Positions 24,421 to 38,600 are shown, counted from the stretch's first letter. The stretch is DNA of 60,000 nt from Bugula neritina (GCA_964035545.1 OZ037769.1:14752633-14812632); one strand, 5' to 3'. Made by a program: numbers and translations. The notes: a model not told the origin generated them from the letters alone.

Positions 24421-25304
24421 TATGATATATAATCTAATGATACAATTATGATAAATATAATATTGATTATAATATGTATTCTAATTGGTATTATAACATT
24501 GTTAATAACAGAATAAATATATATTATTATATAAATGTCAGTATCAGTATTAATAAACTGCAAATTAATGGTAATATTATATAAATATATAATGCTATAT
24601 AATAGTTAATAATATATAATTATAATAATAACTAGTCTGTTTGAGATAAAATAATTATTCTAATTTATTTATATTATAATAATTGTTGAAGTTATAATAA
24701 TATTATTTAATTTTAAGTTTGAAATTAGTTATATTATTATTCAATTATTTTTCATTTTAATTTATTAATATTCCTTACTTTTCATAATATTGATGTGTGT
24801 ATTTGGAAAATATGTTTATAAAATGCTATTAAATAATAAACCTCAAATTTTTCATTAGTACTTACTTCTCCAATATGTTTTACTGTGTTTAGAATATTTA
24901 TTCCTTGTGTGACAGTTTTATTATTTTTAATTTTTAATTCTGCTTTTGTTTAGTCAATTGTTATTTTTACGTCTAATACTACCTGTATGTCACAAGTAGT
25001 TTACGATATTTGAGTTTATAGGCTATTTTTATACAGTTTGTCTTGAGTTATACTCTCTACTGAAAAGTATAATGACATTGATCTCTCAGACTGACTAAAC
25101 CTTGAGACTAATAAAATACTGTTTTTACTTATATTCTAATTTTATAGAATTCTTAAGAGATTTACACCCATAGGCCTAGTGTAGTAGCTAAACATAATTT
25201 CTTTTTTGAATATCCATACCTAAAACCACATTTACTACTTGGCTACATCATTTACGCCAGCTAATTTTTCCTGCTATTATCATATATCTCTCCAATTTTT
25301 CTGA

Positions 25305-25401
25305 CTATTTTTGTCACTTACTTCTACAGTAAGTGGCAGTAAGTATTTTTGTCACTTACTTCTACAGTAAGTGACAGTAATTATTTTTGTCACTTCTGCA
25401 G
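25305..25401 (+). repeat. 38-bp tandem repeat triplicating a 3' splice site
   Basis: The segment ATTTTTGTCACTTACTTC followed by TACAGTAAGTG is present at a 38-base period starting at 25,307 and 25,345, with a diverged third copy at 25,383. Each copy carries a pyrimidine tract and an AG (ending 25,329, 25,367 and 25,401). The third AG precedes the start-codon exon of the CCDC177-like gene. The first two AGs overlap a GTAAGT donor-like sequence. Confidence 0.8.
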
Positions 25402-25410
25402 AGTTCAAGT

Positions 25411-28400
25411 ATGAAGTTGGAGAACAAACCAGCTGCCTTGCCGGAACTCAATCTCTACAACTTTGAAGAGGAGGACTTTGCCGACAGTAAATATGTGCTG
25501 ACTAGCCCTAGATCTCTGGAAGCTTGTGACATGCTGAATGTGAAGGTAGGTTGAGAGAACGCCCTCTGTCTGTTTGTGTGGCGACTGGGATTTTCAGGCT
25601 ATAGCTGTTATGAAATTCATTATCTCTGGAAACAGCGGCATTACTTCATACATGTGATACACCCTGTTTCCTTCACCATTGTTGTGTTTGCACATGTTTA
25701 TACAAAAAAAAGCGTTTGTGAAATTCCAACATATTAGTTTGCTTTTATTTATAAAGCTAATGGCAAAGGTTTGATTTGTTCTGCTTAGTGATGCTAATAA
25801 TTATCCTCAGAATTCATTTCTATAATAATTCGATTTAATAATTACTAGTTTTACCTACTGGAAGTTGTATTTCAGCCCCTAGAGTTGATATACAAGCCAC
25901 TCTCCGACTATCAAGATGAGATGAGGAGAAGAGGGCTGACTTTTCAACATGCATATGACGAATACGACAAATTTGAGAAAAGCCGGCAACGTTAGTATCT
26001 ATTACTTCTGTTTGGCAATGTATTGGTATAGCAGGTCATTGCTCAAGTTAATGCATGCGTGTTCTTGAATTAATCGTTTTATATACAGTTGCAGTTCACT
26101 CTAATAGGGAATGTTGCAATTTAAAACTTGAATTGAATGAAAAATTGTAGAGTAAAACACTTAGGTTTAGTCTTACTGATTTTGCTGCCAACTTTAGAAT
26201 TTGATTTTTGAAAGTTGTAGTCTATATATATTATATCTTGCGTTACACATTATAATATTATATTTAATGAATAAAATACCAATAAATAATTTGCATCATC
26301 AATTTGAATCTACTATAAGCCTTATATTATACCTTGCCTAGTAGTACTGTATATAATCTAACTTATGCTGAGCTAAGCTTCATGTTGTATGATTTAACTG
26401 GTCTTGTAGGAAAGTTGAGGGAATGTAGGGATTATCGAGATAAAATGATAAGAGACAACATTTTCAAGAATAGCCCTGACCCCGCTGCCGAGTATGACAT
26501 CATGCTGCCGACAGATGACGGTCTCTACGAAGTAGAGGACTCTCACCGGGTTACTGCTAGTCAGAGTCTGTTCACTACTCCTTACTCTAGTGAGGAGGTC
26601 TTCCATACCCAGCCCCAACCTTCTAGCACCTGGCGTGCCTCTAAGGCTACTAAAGCTGGTTAGTTGAAAATTCAAATTGTTTCTTTTTACTTTGTTTTTT
26701 TAGTACATATTAGCAAATTAGGACATATATAGTTAAAGTTGGCTCAAAGTTCATGAAGACTTACTATATGGGGTAATTTTATGCGCTAATTCTAACTATG
26801 CATAGAAAAAATGCTGGGAGGGAGGCCATTAAAGCTCAATTTTACTATCTATGAGCTAAATATATAATGTATCTGAAACCTGATGAAAATCCTCACAGTC
26901 TGTGTATCCCAATTTACTAAAAACTTTGGAGAAAACATAGACAATCAAGCGCAATTAGAAAAAAAAAACCATTGATTATTTAGTTGTAATATTTCTAGTT
27001 TAGGGCAAAAACCCATATACATTAGCAGTTAGATAACACCAAAAACTTGATTGTATGTCCAATGACCCAGTTTCAATCGACTTCAAAATAGGCTTTTGCT
27101 TTCTAAATGGCAGGAGTGTTTGGTGTAGCAGTGTGGCTTGTAGTTGTAGTTTAGTTTGGTTAAATGCATCACCCTAGTATGCATGTGTGTAGTATTTGTT
27201 GATGCATAGGAGATGTTGACAGCTGCCTCTATCTCTACTTTGTTTACAAACTGCAGAAGTGTAGGCCTGGCAACTAATTGCCCCTCTATCTCTTCACCCA
27301 CAAACTACACTCATATTTGAGAGCCACTAATCAATCACTTATCATTATGATTTGTTTGCTCTCCATTCAGCATAAACACTTATCAACTATGCACTGTCAG
27401 CTTAGAGTGTTTATAAATTGACAGCACTATTATTCTATTTTGTTTGCTCTGGAACAGTTTTGAAATCTTGAAAAGAATTAAAAACTATGGGAAGTTCATG
27501 AGAAAGTTTAACCTGAATTCTTTACTCTTAGGCACTCTTTTCAATTCATGAGCGTGGCTCAGGCTAATCGGTATTGATATAACCCATCAGTTTTACAGTT
27601 TTTCTTATTAAAATAGTATGTTATTTCATGAATTAGAACTTAATAACCTTAAATGATGACGCATAAATGTGTGTAGTACAGCATTGATTTACCTAGAGTC
27701 TGTTGAATAATTTATTAGCATAGTAGTATAATTTTATTCTCTTTTTTTTTTAAATATAAATTATTCAAATATCGTGAGTCCAGTCTGCTTCAGGCCCGTG
27801 CTATCTTGCATGCCAAATGTAAATTTTGATTACTAGTTCAATCAGTTAATTAGCTTGAAAATATTCACATTGTAGATGAATTAAAATAAATTCATTGTGT
27901 ATCGTGTTCATATCAAATGACAAGCCTTTGTGACTACTAAATAGAGGAAATGTGTGTAAACAATTATATTGTAGCCTAACGCCTGGTTGCCATAGCGACA
28001 GTGTATCGCTACTCTACACTCCTTACTTGGCCTTGTGCCAAGTAGATGCTAGCATCACTATGTTATTAGTAAATTGATGCTATTGTTTACTAACCTTCAA
28101 ATTAAATGTTTAACTTGATATTAAAATGCAAATGGACTGTTTCGGTTTATTTGATGTGCACCGAGAAATGATACACTTGTTTGCTACACGTGGGCCCATT
28201 TACTGGTGTTTGTAGCTCGCCTACAAATCAATGCATCTATGCTGTCCTATAATATAATTATAGTATGTGTTATTTGTATGGATGAATTGGTTAGAAACAT
28301 TACAATACAGCAAATTAATTTTTTGTCATTTTTCTTGGATGATTTCCTTGTATATTTCATATGCATGTATAATCTTATTCAAGCTATCATTACACCTCTA

Positions 28401-29541
28401 TATAATAAAACATACTAGCGTTTTACCAGTTGGTTAGTTTCATGAGCAACTCTTGACTAGTATTTTAATAGATTACACTTCTAATGATCTTATTTTACTG
28501 ATAAGATAAAAAATTAATATGACTTTGATTACTTTTCCACATTGTTTTGCCACCTTTTGTTGCAATATAATTAAAAGTAAATAGTGGTCAGTAAATATGG
28601 AATTACTATTTACATATTTCATGTCCTGATCAATAGATGAAATTGAGTTTTAATTTCTCAAACGCTGGAATGTAGTTCAGCATCTCCTCAGCGTATGCTC
28701 TCACGTGTCATGCCATTTCATACTCATTATTGGATGCAATATTCATGTATCTGAAGGGGGTTTCTCCCCTCCTATTATAATGAGACATACAGAGTAATGA
28801 GACATACATGATGTTCTGTCTAAAATATTACATCTATTCTAGTCTTCGTTTTTAAATGACGAATTATTATAGCAAATTGAATGCTTTTATATAGAATTTC
28901 ATTTCTTTGCGTATTGCTATTTTTTGAAAATAACTTAGCCTGTAATACTGTGTATTATTCCAACTTTCAGTCTGATTCTATCAACTCCTGTTTATTTACT
29001 TCTATTTTATACTTCAGCTACTCTTTTGTAGATAATACACATCTACAGAGCAATGGGAGAGAGGAGAACGGGTGGCGTGCACATCCCCCCTTCTCGGAGC
29101 GGCATCTGAGCAAGCACCGGCATAGAACCAAGTCTAGACACATAGATGACCTTGAACCTAGCCATGAAATTTTAGCATCAGGTGAAAATCTTGACCTTTC
29201 AACTCAAAAGCATTCATTAGAATTAACACATTTTGTATAAAGGCAAATTTATGTTCTCAAGTAAACTTGTTTAAAGTTATACTTTATCATGAATTGGTGC
29301 AAGCAATATTGTCTTTAGTACAATTAAAAGTAATTCACTGTTTAGGACTAGGAAACGGTCAAGAGCTGCGGAATAACAGTAATAATGTGGAGACGACTCC
29401 TGGTTCAGTTAGACAACCTTTTAAAAGTCGCTTTATGCTGGAGAATTATGGGCAGACTTTCTGCGGTGATTCAGAGAACAGGAAGGAGATGACGAGCTCA
29501 CTTCCTCTCCACCGAGGTGGGCGTGGTTTATATATATTAGA

Positions 29542-29619
<78 letters not shown>

Positions 29620-32600
29620 TAGAGATGTATATTAGGCAGATTGGCAACGTTTGTTTAGAATATCCATTCAAATTTTCTGATATATTCTAGATGATCCATA
29701 CCAAAGTGCTTACAAGTATCACAGAAGATCTTACACAACAGACGGGTTAGTTGGGGGTGGGGGTCTAAATAGGACGTCCACCCCGTACGACAACTCTGTA
29801 CCCACCAGAACCCAGGCTATGGACAGATCTTTCACCAGCATCAGTGACATCCCTCTGAGTAGCCCTAGAGATGAGCCACGTGCCCGCAGGTTGGTGTTTG
29901 GAAGTATATCTGGGGGTTTGGGCAGTTTTTGTGCTGATGGAATTTTTACTCTTTTACTTTATATGAGCTCTTTTTTGTTTTTATTCGATGTACTGTTTCA
30001 AACTGTTATTGCGGCGGTGGTGGTGGTATACTTTATTCCACTATTACCTGTTATTAGAAAAGTTTTGTCAGGGTATCATCTTTTCAGGAAGCTTTGTCTT
30101 GTTAATATTTACCTGCTAACAATTTTTTGTTAATTTTTATATCTTATGAATACAACTTAGTATAGTTTAGAAATAGATGTCATATAGTTTACAGATTACA
30201 GTAGTCTAGCTGAAAAATGGTTTAGATATAGTTTAGATATAACTTCAAATTAATTTACAAGTAGTTTAGATAGTAGTTTAGTTTAGGTATATAGTTTAGA
30301 ATTAGTAGTGAAGTTACCTACTTTGTCTAGAGTCTCTGCTTTTTCTGTTACTCTCTGTTACTCTTAACTGAACTGTTTCTTGCCTTTCCAGGCAGAGAAC
30401 CTCCTCAGCGTACACAACTCTGGAGAGAGAAACCGCGGCCCTTAGAAATGTGTACGTAGTTTATTGTTAAGTCCTTCAACTATGTCATAGGGCTTCGTAC
30501 ACAAATTATTTACTGACTATATTTACACCACTATCTTTCAACATGTCCGTTTAGGTCACTTTATTTTTAGCCTGAACTTGTCCTAAGATTGTGAGCAGTT
30601 CGGGGGGAGGGGGGTTGCGGAATTTTGGCTGTTTGTGTAAATTGGTCAACCCGTATTCAAATCCTACAGTTAGAACTCATACTAAGTAGAAATTATTCAA
30701 CTCATAGAAAGTTTCTGTCGTGTAAATCTTCTTTGTAGTTGTGTTCTCTCACTCTTGCTGAGTAATTTGGATATAGATATGTAACATACCTTCACAATAT
30801 ATACTTGTACATATAGGCTACTCTGTATTATTAGTCAATTTTCTGACAGCTCATTTCAAGGTTGTTTGCTGTTTTTTTTTGTAAAATAATGACAAATCTA
30901 TGTTTGGTACGCTGTTGAGACGTCCCCTACTTTGCTATCTGATTGCATAGCCTCAGTTAGAGTTGAGTAAACACTGATACGCTGTTACGCTTCATTGGTT
31001 TGCACTGAGTAACCCTGTACTCTGCCTCAATCCTATTCCTCTAGTGGAAAATGTTTGGAAACAATTCACTTGAAACAGTAATTATCTTCTCAGCTTAACC
31101 TGTGCAGTCTAGGGACAGGCTATGCTAGAACATCCTTGTTAAATTGTAAGTTTTATTTTACTGGCTGGCCCCCTGCAACACCTACACCCCCTGGAACCCA
31201 CTGCACCCCCTTGCACCCTTCTCCTAGTTTTTATATCCATCTCTTACTGACAGCAACAATGGTCAATCTCAAGTGTAGGACTGGAAATGCTTTATTTCAT
31301 GGAAGCCATCTTTTGGTTGATTTGAATTAAAATGTTTGTTCATGAAATATTTGTTGCATAATTAATAAGATTTCTATTTTACACTTGCTTTCTTTATAGT
31401 TGAGAATACGAGAAACTAATTACTGCTTCTAATCAAAGTTTTTCATTGCATATATAATTTTAGATGAAAATCCAATTGAGCATTAGAAGTGCATATAATA
31501 CAAGTATATAATATTGTATTACACTTACAATTGAGCAATACATTTAATAAATATTTGTGCTATACTATACAATAGCAAATTAATACATTTAAAGAAATCT
31601 TCACCACAACTACACCAATGGCGCTATCCCAGCCATTTCCTGTGTAAAATGTTCATGGCAGCCTCTCTTTGGACACCAGTTTTATTATTTACTTCCTGTT
31701 TTAAGATGTTTAACTTACCAAAAACTACTAGTTTTGGCAGTAGAACATTTGTGGTCATATTTCTATAGGCTAACAGTTGTAGCAAGTTAAATCAATGTTT
31801 AGAGTTTACTTTAATATGCAAACTTTAGCATGCTGACTTTAGTATGCTGACTTTAGTGTGCTGTGTGTATGCAGGTTGTCGGCAGCTGGTGAGGACAACA
31901 TGACCCGTAGCCTGAGTCTTACAGATCTTGTCCAGCCTAGAGAGAGGTACAGGCAGCGTCCCTCAACCAGGAGACCTTATTGTCAGAACAGAGGCTATTT
32001 GTCTGACGATGACTACTATAGTCCTCAGCACACAGATCAGGTTAGTTTACTGGTGATTGTGACTTCATTTTCTAGAAACTTCTTTGTAGAAATATACAGG
32101 GATATGTGCTCTCTCTAATAACCATTCGCCGGGTTGAGGTAATATTTTTTGCTATGGCGGAGATTTATATAAAATAAACTGTTTTATTTTTCATTGCATT
32201 TAGCATGGAAAGACAAATCCCAACATAGTTTCAACACATTCATATTAAGTGACTAGTTACTAACCACATCTCAAGTTGGACTGTGAAGTACCAACTACTA
32301 ACTGTAGTGAATGTTATCAATCAGTAAACTAAGCTAAATAACTTGTTACTTCCTATAGACTAACAGTCTAACTAACAATGCAATGTTAGTCAACCGTTTT
32401 TTAAATATAAATTAATTCAATATGTTGGAGTTGTCTATTCAAATAGACAAGGCATAGGTAATGGTGTGTTCTATAATCTTAGTTCCACAGTTCGCTGCTC
32501 GTAATGACTTTATATGAGAATAACTAGGTCATTAGAATAACTAGGTCACATGACTCCACAACCACTTCCTGTCTTAGACAAGGTCTATCATCTGCTGTAT

Positions 32601-35600
32601 TGTTAGATGGATGAGGTTTTAACTCGAGCCTTGGAACGACGTCAGAGAGAGATTGAGAATGACTTACTAAACGAGCAGCTGGAATATGAGCAGCAAGTTG
32701 AGGACCTGAGGCTGAGTCTGCAGGACACTGGTCTACAGGCTAACGTAAGTGTCGCCTCTGACCTCTGACCTTTGATTGGCGGGTGTGGATATTCTATTGC
32801 CTTATCATTGTGTGCTGTTTGAAAGCATAAACTAAGTATTTTATGGGAAGTGTGTTGCAAAGAGTCAGTTTTTCTGCATTTGCTCCGTTCCTGCTGATTC
32901 TCAGAGTGAAGTTGTAAGGATTAAAGCATTGTGTTTCAGTCTGTTATAGTGTTTGTATTATATTTGCAATATATGAAGGAAAACGTAGAACTATTGCTGT
33001 TGAAAAGTGATGAAAAAGGAAAAAGCCAAATTCCATCAACCCAGTCTCATACTGTGTTACATGTGCTTCTCCTATTAGCCACCAGTGTGCTTGTGTAAAA
33101 GTTGATTTGTGTTGTGTATGCATTAGTACTTCTGTTTTTTTTTCTTGCTTTTTATTCACCAATTTTCGGATGTAGTTCTCATGCACACTTTTCTCTAGTT
33201 TGTCTTCCGCCAGGAAGTTTCACCTTGTCACTATTCTACTTGTTCCTTCCTTATAGTCGGATACAATCAACACACCTGTTCATCTTGTAGCGACACAGCA
33301 GGAGTATCTGGCGTCGCTCTCCCAGAGGATATTCCTCTCACCGCTCACGTCACTATTCCGCAGATCACCATGAGTTGTCTCCACGTTTACCTGCAAATCA
33401 CTATTTACCTCAGGGATACGAATATGCAGATGAGACTCTGGCTGATAGAACTCAGAGAGAGAGAAGGAGAGAGCTTGCCCGGGAGCAGGCGGGTCAGTAT
33501 TCACTTGTGTTTACAGTAGCAGATGTCATCATCATCGGATACTGAAATGTGACTTTTGATGGTTTCTATGCAAATAAATCGAAGGCTTTAAAGGAAAATA
33601 AACATCAGTTTATTGTAAATATTTGCTGCAAATAAACTTTGTTTTCTTAATTTTATTTCCACAGTTTCAATGTTAACTATTCAGAGACATGACTAGTATA
33701 CTTACATACCTTGTAGTACATGTCCACCTTGTAGTGCATGTCCACAATTATCAATTTTATTGGATTGAATTGGAATCATTCCATTTTTTAATTAAATTTT
33801 GTGCTTAAAATATGTAAGACAGCCTGCTTTTGGGTATAGGTGTATGTAAAAGTAAGTATCAAAGTGTAAGTATGTAAGTGCGACCAGCTGGACTCTCACA
33901 CAAGTTGTTGTCTTGTTTCCAGTTAGAGAGTTGGAATCGGCTCGAGTCAAATCTAAAAAGTGTCGTCTGCATTCAGAAAGAGTTCGCAAAGCTTTCCGGG
34001 AAGCTGTGAGTATGAACGAATCGAAATGGAGAGCCACTGAATTAGCCAATGAGACTGAGAATGGGGTGGGTTTAAATACTTGAAAGTTATTCAGCATTTT
34101 ACCTTTCATTTCCTTACAATAGAGGGGTTTCAAACATCCCTCTAGAGGAATTTGTATTTTAAAGTTGTCTCCCCCTACAGGTATTGGGGGCAGTCTCCAT
34201 AATATATAGAAGGCCCATAAAATAAGTAGAAATGTAAGGTTTGAGTGAAGACTACTACTAGTATAAGTTTCATTTTTTCTGAGATTAATATTTTGGCAAA
34301 AGTACACATATGAGCAGTTTCAAAAAAATTTTAAAAAATTTTGTTAATGATAAATGGCACAAAAACAAAACTTCAAAGCATATTTGTGGTTTTGGTTATT
34401 GAGCAAATCTGAAGCTGGCAGCTGTCATTATTATTTGCTTTGCTGACTGTAACCAGTCTGTTTAGAGCTGCTAACCTTTCAACTCTTAGAACAATAATAA
34501 CATGCTCGTAGACTATATAGCTGCTAAACACTGTATAACTATATATATGTTTTAAAAGCATTTGTTTACATGGCATGCCTGCAAGTCAATGAATATATTT
34601 AGAGAACAGTAAAAAGAAGCATATAAATTTCAGAATAGTTTCTTTTTTTCTGAGATAAATATTTTGGAAATGTCCCACAATTCAACATTTAAATAAAGTC
34701 GGTAAAAGAATTGTTCACAGTGTATTCTTGCAAGCTGGTTTGCGTTTGTTCTGGCATGCCATTTTACAGTGGTCTAGTTAACTAGGTCAAAGTTCATTGA
34801 GGTGGAATTGTTTTATTAACCTCGTGTGTTGATAAAATACTATCATTGGATAAGCAACTTCACAGTCTGATTAAATATCTGCGATACCTGCCTAGTAGAC
34901 GATCCAAACTTAAAAAAATAATATACTAAATCCTTGTATTACATGTATGGATAAAAAATAATGCAACAAATTGGCTAAAGCATGTTCAAGTAATGTGAAA
35001 AACTCGAAATATAAATGAGTCAAACTAGAGCTAGTCAAGTGTGTGGTGTTTTTGGCCGATTTATATGTGCTGTTTAATCAGCTTGTTATGTAGTGATGTA
35101 ATCCTATATAATGTAATTTAAGTTAGACAGCTAAAGTTGGACAGTTCTCATCGTGCACTTTCTTGAACAAGCAGTTATGTAATATAGAAAGACAGCTACT
35201 CAACAGAGAGCTTCAAGCAAACAAAATTCTTGCAACGAGGTTGATTGAATACAAAACAGCTGCTGTTATTCTTATAGCAGCATGCATTGTATAAGAGATA
35301 GCTTGATGGTTCACATAGTTTACATCAATGAACTCAATAATTATTAAGCTATTCCAGCTCAGTGGTTTACATACAGTGACATACCACTGAAAATTATTAG
35401 AAACCACAGAAAAGATATAAAGGAGAGAATGCTGGCACAAAGGAAGTATAGCAATGTGGTCAAATATATGGCTGAAAACTGACTTAGAGATAAATAAGTA
35501 CAAAATGGACATAATATAGCTAAATCAGCAAAGCCAAATGATTTGATATAAAAAGTATTATCTGGGAATTTAGTGAAACTTTGTAGCATTATTTAAAACT

Positions 35601-38600
35601 CCACCTTTGAGCAAGACCCGTATGGAGTAAAGCCAATCTTAAATTCATTAGTGTCATAAGAATGCAGTCATTATGACATAGTTCGTTCTTTCTATACTTT
35701 ACAGCTGGTACTAAATGTACATTTCAACTCTTTTTTGGAAACAAGCCAAGTTGCTTTGGCTGAAAAGTGCTTTTTTGATGATTTTTTTTCTGCAATGCAG
35801 CAGTATATAATTTACAATGCTCCAAAAACATTTCTGTATTAGGAATGTTGGTATACCAACAGCTTGCAAGAATAATTATTTATTGAAAATACACTGTGAA
35901 ATTTTTTTACAGACTTAATTTAAACGTTGAATTGTGGGACATTTCCAAAATATTTATCTCAGAAAAAAAGAAACTATTCTGAAATTTATATGCTTCTTTT
36001 TACTGTTCTCTAAATATTTTCATTGACTTGCAGGCATGCCATGTAAACAAATGCTTTTAAAACATATATATAGTTATACAGTGTTTAGCATTTTTAGATA
36101 AGATGTTGTTTGAGATTACAAATTTAATCTATCTATTTTAATACATATCTTTATATTTATAATAATTTTTTTGATATATAGAAATATTAGATAGTAGGGT
36201 GGCTTAGTTATTTTCATAGTATAGGTGTGTAAGTACGTGAACATGTTAATACAAATGAGCCAGTGCCTTCATAAACGTACAGGCATGTGTTCCAACCCAT
36301 AATTTGGAGCATTTGGAGTTCAGTAAGACAGAGCCCACTAGTGCAGCTATATAGTCTACGAGCATGTTATTATTGTTCTAAGAGTTGAAAGGTTAGCAGC
36401 TCTAAACAGACTGGTTACAGTCAGCAAAGCAAATAATAATCACCGGCTTTCCATGTACCGATCTCAGATCGATCTCGCTGAGATCGATCTGAGAAATGTG
36501 CTGATCAGATCGATCGTTTTTCCATGAGAGTGTCAGATCGATCTAGCGGAGTTGCCTCCTCTTAAGTGAAGAGTACTTTAATATTATATTTTTTAACCCA
36601 CCTGGGTGATTCAAGCTAATGCTTTTGAAAAAACAAAATTTCCATAGTCTAAAATTCAGTGCCAGCTATAAACTCTACGCAGTAAAGCTTTTAGTAAGAA
36701 GCAATTTAGCCAACTTAAGATAATTCATTTTAATATTTTAGTTTGACAGCTTATATAAAATTAATAGCTGTTGTGCAGATTATTCATAAACTTACAGGAC
36801 TATTGGGCTTAAAAATAAGCAGCAAATAACTAATGAAAGTAAGTTTTACTAGCCATTTAAATTCAATTTAAATGCTCCTACTTTTTCCACCTTCTACCGT
36901 CTATAATTTTATATAATTGAGTTTGTTTAATCATAGTACTGAAAGTCAAAGTTTTGGCATCTGAAAATGTGGCTATAGTAATTATTAAGCAATTTGCTTA
37001 GTAATTACCAATAAATTATCATTTTTATTAGCGGCGACATTTTAGCGAACGTCTTTTTCTATTTCTCAGATCGAACTTTCGTCTTTCCATGACCTTATTG
37101 CCTTGAGATCGATCTGAGTTCGAGCTCTACAGACCGACCAGCTCAGAACGACTGAGATCGATCTTTAGCGTCTTTCCATGGATCGATCTCAGCGAGATCG
37201 ATCTGAGATCGGTACATGGAAAGCCGGTGAATGACAGCTGCCAGCTTCAGATTTGCTCAATAACCAAAACCACAAATATGCTTTGAAGTTTTGTTTTTGT
37301 GCCATTTATCATTAACAAAATTTTTTAAAAATTTTTTGAAACTGCTCATATGTGTACTTTTGCCAAAATATTAATCTCAGAAAAAATGAAACTTATACTA
37401 GTAGTAGTCTTCACTCAAACCTTACATTTCTACTTATTTTATGGGCCTTCTATATATTATGGAGACTGCCCCCAATACCTGTAGGGGGAGACAACTTTAA
37501 AATACAAATTCCTCTACAGGGATGTTTGAAACCCCTCTATTAATGCAAAAATCTATATAGTATATTAAGTAGATATATGCAATGTTGATGTAGAAGTTTA
37601 CTGGGTTGTTTATTTGTATGATTTTATTTTCCGCTTTTGCGTTGCACTTTTTTTATGAAATGATTTGATAACATAAATAAAAATACTGGAAGATTTAATA
37701 AAAACTATTAAAATGCAATTGAATTATTGTTTTCTTACAGAACAAATTAATATTTTAGCAATTAACACACGTGTTTAAAGTTTAAGCAACTAGAATGTCT
37801 AGTTTTATCAATATTCACACACCATATGTTTCTGTAGGATTCTTACCAGCACGTTCAAAATGTGTTGACAAGGAGTCTGGGTGAGCGACTCTCACATAAT
37901 AGAGCTAAGCTAAGCAATGGAACTGAAGCTAATGGCTATCATCACACTTTAGACAGGGACCTGGGCCAGCAAGTCGGGGGTGGAGATGAGAGACCCTCAC
38001 TGCAGAGAAACGATTCCGTGCTCACTGAGGAGGCTGTGAGTTGATCTGATTATCTCCCAATACCATGCTCTTGCAGTTCAATAATGCTTATTTTCACTTT
38101 TATCTTATGTACAAAGGACCAGACACCATCCAGTCTAGACTAGTGGTTTTATGTTGAAAAATTGCTCTTAAAGTGTATCATTATTAATTAAAAGTATCAA
38201 AATTAATTCAAATCAGCATGGTAAAACTTTTGTTGATGTCAGTCGAAGTGAGAAAGTTTAATTTTCTTCTAGTCCTTGTGGCTAGTTCCACTAAAATATA
38301 TTTGAGCTCTGAGCAGCCTGCAGCTATGTGAAGATACTCAAAACAGCCGATTTTGCATTTAGCCATGTACCTTAAAAGTTTGGAGTTGTCTATCTCCTAA
38401 GATCATCGTATTTTCTTTGATGAGAGGATAACTCCCGCTCTTGCTCGATTCGCTATATAAGAACTGTTCACACATTGTGATCCTGTTAACTCGCTAACTT
38501 TATAGTATTCATCTAAATTTTTATGTTTAGTGGATTGAGTTATTTATAAGTTTATTTATTAAGTTCTGATTTCTCGTCATCGCAATTGATTTCAAAATAT

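Larger units (their letters stand above)
23497..25401. other. Divergent intergenic region between eIF4B and the CCDC177-like gene
   Basis: It contains the eIF4B promoter side. A possible non-coding first exon of the plus-strand gene ends near 23,742 (AACAG followed by GTTAGT). Next come a foldback low-complexity block (23,930-24,420), very AT-rich DNA (24,400-24,900) and three 38-bp tandem copies of an acceptor-like sequence just before the first coding exon. The non-coding exon is speculative. Confidence 0.4.
34122..37537. mobile_element. Long inverted-repeat (foldback) DNA element with TA flanks
   Basis: The left arm 34122-34737 is repeated in inverted orientation as the right arm 35860-37537 once two nested insertions are removed (then about 630 bases). 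The ends read GAGGGGTTTCAAAC and its reverse complement, and TA dinucleotides flank both sides (34120-34121 and 37538-37539), as left by Tc1/mariner-type insertion. The arms are nearly identical, so the element is young. The 1.1-kb centre has no recognisable transposase, so it is probably non-autonomous. It lies in intron 11 (34066-37837) of the CCDC177-like gene. Matching hydrophobic open frames in the two arms are a by-product of the inverted repeat. Confidence 0.85.

Noticed and set aside
28881-29240. A longer exon 4 of the CCDC177-like gene beginning upstream of 29,032
   Set aside because: The open frame extends upstream by chance. The acceptor TCTTTTGTAG at 29,031 is the one that keeps phase with both neighbouring exons.
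33792-34307. A 171-residue hydrophobic open frame, with a near-identical one at 37352-37543
   Set aside because: They are mirror copies carried by the two arms of the inverted-repeat element. They match no recognisable family and have no conserved start context.
35213-35589. Small hydrophobic open frames in the centre of the inverted-repeat element as a possible transposase
   Set aside because: They are short, lack any DDE-type or DNA-binding pattern, and overlap in different frames.
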